Shown one piece after another: positions 49,538 to 56,582 of a stretch of DNA of 64,000 nt (its first letter is position 1; each line of letters starts with the position of its first letter). The DNA lies in the NCBI RefSeq assembly GCF_014199685.1, contig NZ_JACHNZ010000013.1:24027-88026 (forward strand), in the 5' to 3' direction. Both the position numbers and the translations under genes were made by a program. The notes below the pieces were generated by a model. That model saw only the letters and a list, made by a program, of their open reading frames with translations. It ran no database searches and was not told the DNA's origin. The DNA comes from Sphingosinicella soli (GTDB taxonomy: Bacteria; Pseudomonadota; Alphaproteobacteria; Sphingomonadales; Sphingomonadaceae).

Positions 49538-50545
49538 GTGACGCCGCTGCTGCTCGGCCTTTCGGGCCGGACGATCACCGACGACGAACGCGCGCTGTTC
49601 AGGGCGGCGAACCCGGCGGGCTATATTCTCTTCGCGCGCAACATCGACACGCCGGAGCAGGTGCGGGCGCTGACCGCCGATCTGCGCGCGCTTGCCGGGC
49701 GGGATGATCTGCCGATCCTGATCGATCAGGAAGGCGGGCGCGTGGCGCGGCTCGCCCCGCCGCACTGGCCCGAATTTCCGCCCGCACGGCGTTTCGGCGA
49801 AGCGTTCGCCGTCGCGCCGGTGACTGCCATCGAAGCGGCACGGATGAATGCCAAGGCGATCGCCCTGACGCTCGCGGACCTCGGCATCAGCGTCGGCTGC
49901 CTGCCGGTGCTCGACGTGCCGGTTCCCGGCGCGCACGATATCATCGGCGACAGGGCCTTTGCGCAGGAGCCGGGAGCGGTGGCCTCACTCGGGGACGCGG
50001 TTTTGCGCGGTCTGCGCGCGGGCGGGGTGGTGGGCGTCGTCAAGCATATCCCCGGCCACGGGCGCGCAGCGACGGACAGCCACCTCGAACTGCCGGTGGT
50101 GACGGCGGACATCGCTGCGCTCGAAACCGACTTTGCGCCGTTCCGCGCGCTCGCCGCCGCGCCGATGGCGATGACGGCGCATGTGCTTTACGAAGCGCTC
50201 GATCCTGACGCCTGCGCGTCGCAGTCGCGCATTGTCGTCGCGCAGACGATTCGGGCAGCGATCGACTTTGACGGACTGCTGATGGCGGACGATCTCGGCA
50301 TGCGCGCGCTTGGCGGGACGCTGCCCGAGCGGCTGGCGGGGGTCATCGCGGCGGGCTGCGACCTCGCGCTCCACTGCAGCGGCGACTTCGCCGAGAACGC
50401 CGCGCTTTGCGAAGCCGCGCCGCACATGACGCCGCAGGCGCTCGACCGGCTGGCGCGGGCGATGGCGTGGGCGGCGGCGGACGGCGAAACCGATATCGCG
50501 GCGCTTGTCGCGAGGCGCGACGCACTGTTAGTCTCCGCCGCATGA
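49538..50545 (+). CDS. nagZ: Beta-N-acetylhexosaminidase (GH3)
   Basis: A 335-residue cytosolic NagZ that removes GlcNAc from 1,6-anhydroMurNAc peptides in cell-wall recycling. DQEGGRVARLAPPHWPEFPPA, the conserved KHIPGHGRAATDSHLELP (with the catalytic H/D pair of GH3 NagZ) and GLLMADDLGMRAL with the nucleophile aspartate region are present. The GTG start at 49538 lies 7 bp after the SPOR gene. Its stop overlaps scpA by 4 bp. Its product can be an inducer of AmpC-type beta-lactamase in some bacteria. Confidence 0.94.
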   Translation: MTPLLLGLSGRTITDDERALFRAANPAGYILFARNIDTPEQVRALTADLRALAGRDDLPILIDQEGGRVARLAPPHWPEFPPARRFGEAFAVAPVTAIEAARMNAKAIALTLADLGISVGCLPVLDVPVPGAHDIIGDRAFAQEPGAVASLGDAVLRGLRAGGVVGVVKHIPGHGRAATDSHLELPVVTADIAALETDFAPFRALAAAPMAMTAHVLYEALDPDACASQSRIVVAQTIRAAIDFDGLLMADDLGMRALGGTLPERLAGVIAAGCDLALHCSGDFAENAALCEAAPHMTPQALDRLARAMAWAAADGETDIAALVARRDALLVSAA

Positions 50546-51303
50546 CCGATATCGTGTCGCTCGACTTCAACGGCAGCGAAAGCGAACGCCTGAACCTCGA
50601 TATCGAGGGCTGGGAAGGGCCGCTCGACGTGCTCCTGCACCTCGCGCGCGCGCAGAAGGTTGATCTTGCGCGAATCTCGATCCTCGAGCTGGTCGAGCAG
50701 TATCTGGTCTTCGTCGCCGACGCGAAAAAGCTGCGGTTGGAACTGGCGGCGGATTACCTCGTGATGGCGGCGTGGCTCGCCTATCTTAAATCGTGCCTGC
50801 TGCTGCCGAAGGAGGAGCAGGAGGAACCGAGCGCCGAGGAACTGGCGCTCCGTCTGCAACTCCGTCTCCAGCGCCTCGACGCGATGCGCGAAGCCGGGGC
50901 GCGGCTGCTGGCGCGCGACCAGATCGGACGCGACGCCTTCATGCGCGGCGCGCCCGAAGGCGTGCGCGTGGTGAAGAACGCCTCGTGGGACTGCGAACTC
51001 TACGATCTTCTGAAAGCCTACGGCGCGATCAGCAGCCGCCGGACGCCCAGCGAATATGCCGTCCGCCGCCGGCCTGTGTTCTCGCTCGAAGATGCGCTCG
51101 CGCGGCTCGAATCGATGCTCGGCACCGCGCTGGACTGGACCGTGCTGTCGAGCTTTCTGCCCGAGGGCGTCATGGACGAGGAGTTTCGGCGGTCGAGCGT
51201 CGCAAGCAGCTTCGTCGCCGCGCTCGAACTCACGCGGCTCGGCCGGACCGAGCTGTCGCAGGCGGACAGTTTCGCCCCCCTCTTTCTCAGAAAGCGCCAA
51301 TGA
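50542..51303 (+). CDS. scpA: Segregation and condensation protein A (kleisin)
   Basis: A 253-residue kleisin of the SMC-ScpAB condensin. The N-terminal helix segment LDIEGWEGPLDVLLHLARAQKVDLARISILELVEQYL is the SMC-neck-binding region. AADYLVMAAWLAYLKSCLLLP follows, and the C-terminal winged helix ends FVAALELTRLGRTELSQADSFAPLFLR, which contacts the SMC head. The ATG overlaps the nagZ stop and the stop overlaps scpB. SMC itself is not in the window. Confidence 0.94.
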   Translation: MTDIVSLDFNGSESERLNLDIEGWEGPLDVLLHLARAQKVDLARISILELVEQYLVFVADAKKLRLELAADYLVMAAWLAYLKSCLLLPKEEQEEPSAEELALRLQLRLQRLDAMREAGARLLARDQIGRDAFMRGAPEGVRVVKNASWDCELYDLLKAYGAISSRRTPSEYAVRRRPVFSLEDALARLESMLGTALDWTVLSSFLPEGVMDEEFRRSSVASSFVAALELTRLGRTELSQADSFAPLFLRKRQ

Positions 51304-51938
51304 GCGACGCGATTGACGACGATCTCCGGTTCCAGCGCATTGTCGAAGCGACGCTGTTCGCCGCCGACAAGCCGCTGACGCGCGAGCAGATCGCCGAGTT
51401 TCTTCCCGAAGGCACACCCGTGCAGCCGCTGCTCGACAGCCTCGCCGAGAGCTATGCGCCGCGCGGCATCAATCTCGTGCAGCGCGGCGGCAAATGGCAT
51501 TTCCAGACCGCAGCGGACCTCGGCGATATCCTCAGCCGCGAGGAGGAACAGTCGCGCAAGCTCTCGCGCGCGGCGCTCGAAACGCTGGCGATCATCGCCT
51601 ACCACGAACCCGTGACGCGCGCGCAGATCGAGGAAATCCGCGGCGTTTCCATCTCCAAGGGCACGCTCGACGTGCTGATGGAAGCCGGGTGGGTGCGTCC
51701 CGCAGGCCGCCGCGAGGTGCCGGGACGGCCGCTGCTCTATGCGACGACACAGGGCTTCCTCGTCCACTTCGGTCTCACCACCCGGCGCGATCTGCCCGGC
51801 CTTGCCGAACTCAAGGCGGCGGGACTGCTGGAGCCGATCGACGTCGCGCTCAACCAGCTCCACTTCGAAAAGCCGCCCGAAACCCCGGAGGCGGACGAAC
51901 CGGACATCGAAGAGGAAATGGAGGACGAGGCTCCGTAG
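51300..51938 (+). CDS. scpB: Segregation and condensation protein B
   Basis: A 212-residue ScpB with tandem winged helices: IVEATLFAADKPLTREQIAEFLP first, then SRAALETLAIIAYHEPVTRAQIEEIRGV and GRPLLYATTQGFLVHFGL in the second, all family hallmarks. It dimerises and binds the ScpA middle region to load condensin. The C-terminus is an acidic tail (EEEMEDEAP-like). Coupled to scpA by a 4-bp overlap; tatA starts 82 bp later. Confidence 0.94.
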   Translation: MSDAIDDDLRFQRIVEATLFAADKPLTREQIAEFLPEGTPVQPLLDSLAESYAPRGINLVQRGGKWHFQTAADLGDILSREEEQSRKLSRAALETLAIIAYHEPVTRAQIEEIRGVSISKGTLDVLMEAGWVRPAGRREVPGRPLLYATTQGFLVHFGLTTRRDLPGLAELKAAGLLEPIDVALNQLHFEKPPETPEADEPDIEEEMEDEAP

Positions 51939-52020
51939 GATTCGCAATTTTGCTGCGGAGGGACTAGACAGGGGCTGAAGCGCCGCCGATATCGCGGGCG
52001 GCGGAAACGGAGTACGGACC

Positions 52021-52248
52021 ATGGGTGGTTTCAGCATCTGGCATTGGCTGATCGTCGGCATCGTCGTCATACTGCTGTTCGGCAAAGGCCGGATTTCAGA
52101 CGTGATGGGCGATCTCGCGAAGGGCATCAAAAGCTTCAAGAAGGGGCTTGCCGAGGACGAAACGCCCGCTCAGCCCCGTCAGATCGGCCAGAACGCGGCC
52201 GATCAGACGATCCGCAGCGAAACGCCGCAGGAAACGCCGCGTAGCTGA
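52021..52248 (+). CDS. tatA: Twin-arginine translocase subunit TatA
   Basis: A 75-residue TatA. A short periplasmic N-terminus and one membrane helix ([19 protein letters not shown], 5-23) are followed by an amphipathic helix ([20 protein letters not shown]) with the FGKG hinge and then an acidic tail. TatA oligomers form the passage for folded Tat substrates, such as the twin-arginine molybdenum enzyme encoded earlier in this window. A GGAG lies upstream of the ATG. tatB follows after 23 bp. Confidence 0.95.
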   Translation: MGGFSIWHWLIVGIVVILLFGKGRISDVMGDLAKGIKSFKKGLAEDETPAQPRQIGQNAADQTIRSETPQETPRS

Positions 52249-52271
52249 CAGTCCTCGATCCGGACGGATAC

Positions 52272-52625
52272 ATGTTCGACGTCGGCGCGCCCGAACTCCT
52301 CGTTATCGCGATCGTTGCGCTGCTCGTCGTGGGCCCGAAGGATTTGCCGCGCCTGCTGCGCACGGTCGGCAACTGGATCGGCAAGGCCCGCGCGACGGCG
52401 CGCCATTTCCGCACCGGCGTTGATGCCATGATCCGCGAGGCGGAGATGGAGGATATGCAGAAGCAGTGGGAAATGCAGAACGCCGCGATCATGAAGGCGC
52501 ACCCGGCCGGGGCTGAAGCGCCTTCCGCGCCCGACGCCCCTTCGCAGCACGGCGAGGCCGCAGCAGCCGGAGCGCCGCCCCCGGAAACAGCGCCCGATCC
52601 CGATACCGGCAAGCCGCGATCATGA
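52272..52625 (+). CDS. tatB: Sec-independent translocase protein TatB
   Basis: A 117-residue TatB. MFDVGAPELLVIAIVALLVVGPKDLPRLLR is the canonical TatB N-terminus with the conserved glutamate before the helix and the GPKDLP hinge. A long amphipathic helix follows (GNWIGKARATARHFRTGVDAMIREAEMEDMQ) and then a Pro/Ala-rich tail. With TatC it forms the signal-peptide receptor. Its stop overlaps the tatC start by 4 bp. Confidence 0.95.
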   Translation: MFDVGAPELLVIAIVALLVVGPKDLPRLLRTVGNWIGKARATARHFRTGVDAMIREAEMEDMQKQWEMQNAAIMKAHPAGAEAPSAPDAPSQHGEAAAAGAPPPETAPDPDTGKPRS

Positions 52626-53410
52626 GAGAAATTGACGACAGCAAGGCGCCCTTGCTCGATCACCTGATCGAGCTGCGTCAACGCCTGCTCTATTGCGTGA
52701 TCGCGCTCATCCTGGCGTTTTCGGTGTGCTTTGCATTCGCCGACGACATCTTTGCCTTCCTGGTGCAGCCTCTGGTGAAGGCGAAGGCTTCGCAGCTGAT
52801 CTATACGAAGCTCTACGAAGCGTTCTTCGTGGAAATCAAGGTGGCGCTGTTCGCGTCTTTCCTGATGGCCTTTCCGATCATCACCAACCAGCTCTGGCTG
52901 TTTATCGCGCCTGGACTTTATCGATCGGAAAAACGCGCGTTCCTGCCGTTCCTGATCGCGACGCCGGTGCTTTTCACGGCAGGCGCGGCGCTGGCCTATT
53001 ATGTGGTGATGCCCACGGTCTTCACGTTCCTGCTGGGGTTCCAGACGACGGATGCGGGCATACCGCAGCAGGCGCTTCCCGCCATGGACGACTATCTGTC
53101 GTTCGTGATGGGGCTGATCTTCGCGTTCGGATTCTGTTTTCTGCTGCCGGTACTGCTGATGCTGCTGGCGCGCGCGGGGATCGTGGATGTCGCGCAACTC
53201 CGCTCGTTTCGTCGCTATGCGATCGTCGGCGCTTTCGTCGTGGCTGCGGTGCTCACGCCGCCGGACGTTATTTCCCAGCTGCTTTTGGCGATCCCGCTCA
53301 TGATTTTGTATGAGGTGGGGATCATCGGTATCGTTCTCACCAACCGGCGCGCCGCGAAACTCTCAGCGGCAGAATCGGCGGCGGAAGAAGCCGGGAACGC
53401 GGCCGAATAG
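52622..53410 (+). CDS. tatC: Sec-independent translocase protein TatC
   Basis: A 262-residue TatC with six membrane helices. The cytosolic start KAPLLDHLIELRQRLLYCVIALI carries the conserved L-EL--RL motif, the first periplasmic loop reads FLVQPLVKAKASQLIYTKLYEAFFVEIKVALFAS, and FRRYAIVGAFVVAAVLTPPDVISQ contains the late TPPD motif. It recognises the twin-arginine signal. Last gene of tatABC; the next gene on the other strand begins its 3' end 28 bp later. Confidence 0.96.
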   Translation: MREIDDSKAPLLDHLIELRQRLLYCVIALILAFSVCFAFADDIFAFLVQPLVKAKASQLIYTKLYEAFFVEIKVALFASFLMAFPIITNQLWLFIAPGLYRSEKRAFLPFLIATPVLFTAGAALAYYVVMPTVFTFLLGFQTTDAGIPQQALPAMDDYLSFVMGLIFAFGFCFLLPVLLMLLARAGIVDVAQLRSFRRYAIVGAFVVAAVLTPPDVISQLLLAIPLMILYEVGIIGIVLTNRRAAKLSAAESAAEEAGNAAE

Positions 53411-53438
53411 CCGCGCCCCCGCTTCCCTCACTCGACGT

Positions 53439-53570
53439 TTAGTTTGCCGTGTCTTCTACCGCTTCGCCGGCCGACTGCACGTCCTTGCCGACGCCTTCGA
53501 CCGTGTTGCAAGCCGCAGCGGCGAGGAAGGCAACGACGACGACGAGCTTTGTACCCAGGTTCTTGCGCAT
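53439..53570 (-). CDS. Entericidin-like small lipoprotein
   Basis: A 43-residue lipoprotein: basic start MRKNLGTKLVVVVAFLAAAAC with a lipobox ending AAAC (cysteine at 21), then CNTVEGVGKDVQSAGEAVEDTAN, the usual entericidin A/B ending. After processing only about 23 residues remain on the membrane-bound lipoprotein. Entericidins are often stress-induced and are of uncertain function. GGAG lies 7 bases before the ATG. Upstream I see GCAAC-N17-GTTT (53625-53600 on the minus strand), one mismatch from the EcfG promoter pattern found beside phyP. Confidence 0.85.
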   Translation of the reverse strand: MRKNLGTKLVVVVAFLAAAACNTVEGVGKDVQSAGEAVEDTAN

Positions 53571-53649
53571 GTTTTTTCTCCCAACAAACTGCCGAGTGGA
53601 AACGGTCGGCGCCCTAATAGGTTGCATCCGGTCGTTCTCAGGCCGGTAT

Positions 53650-53698
53650 AAAAAGAAAAGAGCCCGATGCCGGCGGGGGGAGCAGGCAAACGGGCTCT
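53650..53698 (-). terminator. Intrinsic terminator after phyP
   Basis: On the minus strand AGAGCCCG and CGGGCTCT pair around a 24-base GC-rich loop and are followed by TTTCTTTTT. It lies 47 bp past the phyP stop and upstream of the entericidin gene, so it separates the two transcripts. Confidence 0.75.
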
Positions 53699-53744
53699 GT
53701 GGGGACAGCGAGAGCGGGGGGCAGAGTTCGCTGTCCGTGTTGCA

Positions 53745-55424
53745 TCAACTCCCGATCGCAGGCTTGGTTCCGGCGTCTGAAAGAATTTTATCCGGCCTCT
53801 GTTTCAGGGGAAACTCGACCGTATAGCAGGGGACGCCCGAATCGAAGACGAGGCGGCCGCGAAGCTGCCGGACCATGCCGCTTACGATACGCGCGGCGGC
53901 GCGCGTTTCGGTGGGGGCGAGCGCATCCTTTTCCCCGAAAGCGTCGGAGCAGATTTGAAGCTCGCCGCCGGTTTCCGTGCGCTTGACGTGAATGTCTATC
54001 GTCAACCTTGTGTCTCCCTCCGCCGCTGCGAGCCGCGCGGCGAAGGCGATAACCTCCGTGATGAGGAAGGCGAGCGGTACGGCGGCGTCCTGGCTGATGT
54101 GCAGGCGTTCGAGATGCGTATTGATGCGCGGCTCGACGAGTTTCGCCGTGGGAATGGTCTGCTGGAGGCTGGCGCAGAGATCCTGGGTGAGCGCCGTGAA
54201 ATCGACGCCGTGCGCGGCGCTTTCCTCGTAAAGCCAGCGGTGTACGATCGACAGCGCCCCCACGCGCATCTGAATGCTGGCGTAGGCGCGCGACACGTCG
54301 CCGCCTTCGGCCTCGCGCGCCTGGATGCTGATGAGGCTGGTGATGATCTGCAGGTTGTTCTTCACGCGGTGATGAACTTCACGCGTCAGGCGCCGCTGCT
54401 CGGTGAGCGCGGTGTCCACGTCCTGCCGGGCGTCCGCCATGTTCTTGGCCATTGCGTCAAAGGTTTCCGCAAAGGCCTGCATCTCGTCGGTCTGCCCCGC
54501 TGCCCCGGAAAGGCGCACGTGATCGTTTCCAGCGCCGTAGGCGCGAACGCCCGATGCCATGTTCTGAAGCGGGCGCACGACGAAGCGCTGCACGACCATC
54601 CAGCCGATCAGCAGCGCGGCAATCCACATCAGCGACGGCGCCGCGATCGCCAGTATGTCGGCAAAGGCAAGCCGTGCGCCGGGAACGACCGTAGTGAGCG
54701 CAAACGGCGCGATGGACAGCGGACCCGACGCGACCACATTGTCGCTCTGTCCGGGCTCGCTGACACGCCGCACCGTCAGCAGCCCGCCGGGAGCAGAGAT
54801 GCCGGGCGGCGGATCGCCCACGATGGCCTTGTCGCCCAGCCAGACCGTGACATCGCCCTCCATCGCCGCGATCTCGCGCAGGCGCGCCTGCAGGCGTGAT
54901 ATCGATGCGGTGGCCACGATAAGGCCGGGCTGCCCCCTTGAAGCGGCCTCCCGCACCGCAAAAAATACGTGGTCGCCGCCGGGCCAGATCAGGTTTTCAC
55001 GTTCGCCTTCCGCAGCAAGTCGCGTGAGTTCCGCCGTTGAAGGTTTGGTGCCGCCCCGGCTTTCACAGACCGGCCGCCCGAGCATGTCGGCCCAGACGAG
55101 GGCATCGAACGTCTCCGCGTCGTCGAGCGCGTTGGCGGCTTCGGTATTGCATGTTCGCCCGTCCTGAAGGCCGCTTTCGTTGCGGAGCAGCGCGCGCAGC
55201 ACGAGAAAATCGACGCTGAGCAGATCATCGACGACGCGCGCCGTCGTTCGGAACTGGTCCTCGGCGCGCACGAGTTCCGCCTCGCGCGTGCTGCGGATAC
55301 CGTCTGCGGCAAGCACGGCGGCGAGCACGCCGATCGGCAACAGAGCCAGCGTGAGTGCGACGGCAAGCTGAAACGATAGAGAGCGTCTCGGCCCCGAACC
55401 TTGGATTTCGGTTGATTCCAACAT
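53745..55424 (-). CDS. phyP: PhyP-like HisKA_2 sensor protein (PhyR phosphatase/kinase)
   Basis: A 559-residue membrane protein. One helix at about 18-40, a periplasmic sensor region (42-250), a second helix (about 255-282) and a HAMP linker precede a HisKA_2 dimerisation domain with the box HHRVKNNLQIITSL (351-364), then an HATPase-like domain. The ATPase part is degenerate: the N-box reads ITEVIAFAARLAA and lacks the usual asparagine, and the expected DxGxG loop is replaced by SDAFGEKD. This matches PhyP of Sphingomonas sp. Fr1, encoded beside phyR and acting as its negative regulator. I chose the ATG at 55424, downstream of the EcfG-type promoter; a longer frame starts upstream of that promoter. 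Confidence 0.85.
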   Translation of the reverse strand: MLESTEIQGSGPRRSLSFQLAVALTLALLPIGVLAAVLAADGIRSTREAELVRAEDQFRTTARVVDDLLSVDFLVLRALLRNESGLQDGRTCNTEAANALDDAETFDALVWADMLGRPVCESRGGTKPSTAELTRLAAEGERENLIWPGGDHVFFAVREAASRGQPGLIVATASISRLQARLREIAAMEGDVTVWLGDKAIVGDPPPGISAPGGLLTVRRVSEPGQSDNVVASGPLSIAPFALTTVVPGARLAFADILAIAAPSLMWIAALLIGWMVVQRFVVRPLQNMASGVRAYGAGNDHVRLSGAAGQTDEMQAFAETFDAMAKNMADARQDVDTALTEQRRLTREVHHRVKNNLQIITSLISIQAREAEGGDVSRAYASIQMRVGALSIVHRWLYEESAAHGVDFTALTQDLCASLQQTIPTAKLVEPRINTHLERLHISQDAAVPLAFLITEVIAFAARLAAAEGDTRLTIDIHVKRTETGGELQICSDAFGEKDALAPTETRAAARIVSGMVRQLRGRLVFDSGVPCYTVEFPLKQRPDKILSDAGTKPAIGS

Positions 55425-55451
55425 TGTCCCAAACGAACTTAAGTATGGGGC

Positions 55452-55478
55452 GAAACAAAAGAAACCCTCGACCGTTCC
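55452..55478. promoter_or_regulatory. EcfG-type promoter between phyP and phyR, readable on both strands
   Basis: On the minus strand GGAAC (55478-55474), 17 bases, then GTTTC (55456-55452): an exact match to the alphaproteobacterial EcfG consensus GGAAC-N16/17-GTT. It lies about 30 bp before the phyP start. The same DNA read on the plus strand is GAAAC-N17-GTTCC, one mismatch in the -35 box, pointing at phyR (start 55556). The minus direction is convincing; the plus direction is a proposal. Confidence 0.75.
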
Positions 55479-55555
55479 ACTGATGGGCGTCACTTACGAA
55501 AAGGGTGCCGGTCACCATTCGGGCGTGACCGGACGTCAAGGAGGCAGAAGGCTAT

Positions 55556-56350
55556 ATGACATTGGCTGCGAAACTCGCGCCGCATCTCCCGTTGCTCCGC
55601 CGTTATGCGCGCGCGCTGACGGGAACGCAGCGGGACGGTGATACGTATGTGCGCGCGGCGCTGGAAGCGATCGTGAGCGCACCTCAGGATTTCCCGAGCG
55701 ATGTCGACGAGCGCTTGGCGCTCTATCGCACGTTCCACGTGATCTGGGCGTCGTCGAACATCGACGTCGATTCGGAACAGCCGGGCGCATCCGATTTCGA
55801 ACGCGCGGCGCATCAGCGGCTTGCCGCGATCACGCCGCTGTCGCGCCAGGCGCTGCTGCTGACGGCGATGGAAGGCTTCTCGCACGAGGATGTCGGCTAT
55901 CTCATCGATCTCGATCCCGACGGCGTTTCGGGGCTCGTGAAGGAAGCGATGGACGAGATCGGCCGCCAGACGCGCACGCGTGTGCTCATCATCGAGGACG
56001 AGCCCATTATCGGCATGGACCTCGACAGCATCGTGCGCGATCTCGGCCACGACGTGACCGGCATCGCCGTTACGCGCGATGAAGCCGTGGCGCTGGCGAT
56101 CGAATCCCAGCCCGGCCTCGTGCTCGCGGACATCCAGCTTGCCGACGACAGTTCGGGCATCGATGCGGTGAAGGAAATTCTCAGCCGCTTCACGGTGCCC
56201 GTGATCTTCATCACCGCGTTTCCCGAGCGTCTGCTCACCGGCGAGCGGCCGGAACCGACGTTTCTCATCACCAAGCCGTTTCAGCGCTCGACCGTTTCCG
56301 CGGCGATCGCTCAGGCGCTTTTCTTCAACAGTACGGCGGCGATGCAATGA
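55556..56350 (+). CDS. phyR: Anti-anti-sigma response regulator PhyR
   Basis: A 264-residue PhyR. Residues 1-120 mimic an ECF sigma factor (LPLLRRYARALTGTQRDGDTYVRAALEA for region 2; ITPLSRQALLLTAMEGFSHEDVGYLID for region 4). Residues 142-255 form a receiver with E147/D148, phospho-acceptor D192 in LVLADIQLAD, the segment FITAFPERLLTGERPEPTFLITKPF typical of the PhyR/FAT GUY group, and K240. When phosphorylated, its sigma-like part captures NepR and frees EcfG. It is divergent from phyP. An AAGGAGG site sits before the ATG. Downstream lie a small membrane protein and the NepR-EcfG fusion. Confidence 0.96.
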   Translation: MTLAAKLAPHLPLLRRYARALTGTQRDGDTYVRAALEAIVSAPQDFPSDVDERLALYRTFHVIWASSNIDVDSEQPGASDFERAAHQRLAAITPLSRQALLLTAMEGFSHEDVGYLIDLDPDGVSGLVKEAMDEIGRQTRTRVLIIEDEPIIGMDLDSIVRDLGHDVTGIAVTRDEAVALAIESQPGLVLADIQLADDSSGIDAVKEILSRFTVPVIFITAFPERLLTGERPEPTFLITKPFQRSTVSAAIAQALFFNSTAAMQ

Positions 56351-56419
56351 TGGTGCCTTCCGCCCGCCTTGTGAACGGGCGGGCGGGGGCATAGCCTTCA
56401 CAGACAGGAGCCAAACGCC

Positions 56420-56560
56420 ATGGAACAGGACCACGAAACCCTGGGGACGAACAAGGCGAGAGCCGGGGAAACCCCGCATATCGTTCGGTACGTCCTGTTG
56501 TTCTCGGTCACGCTGGTGGTCGTAATCTTCTCGGCGCTGGTCTTCTTCTGGTCGCGCTGA
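56420..56560 (+). CDS. 46-residue single-helix membrane protein in the stress locus, unknown function
   Basis: The open frame runs from the ATG at 56420 to the TGA at 56558 and gives 46 residues. A polar N-terminus (MEQDHETLGTNKARAGETPH) is followed by one strong membrane helix (about 21-44, VRYVLLFSVTLVVVIFSALV) ending FFWSR. AGGAG lies 9 bases before the start. It occupies the position where nepR is expected in many alphaproteobacteria but does not resemble NepR, which is soluble with an IGxxLRxxY...P.P.FLxLL core. It is 69 bp after phyR and 22 bp before the sigma gene, so it is probably co-transcribed with both. I recognise no family. Confidence 0.7.
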   Translation: MEQDHETLGTNKARAGETPHIVRYVLLFSVTLVVVIFSALVFFWSR

Positions 56561-56582
56561 ACCTTGGATCTAGGGGGATAGA

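Noticed and set aside
56359..56395. Terminator after phyR
   Set aside because: A GC hairpin (CGCCCG...CGGGCG) is present but no T-run follows, so read-through into the downstream genes is more likely.
56420..56560. Possible separate nepR between phyR and ecfG
   Set aside because: The translated product is a membrane helix protein without the NepR core; the NepR pattern is found inside the sigma gene instead.
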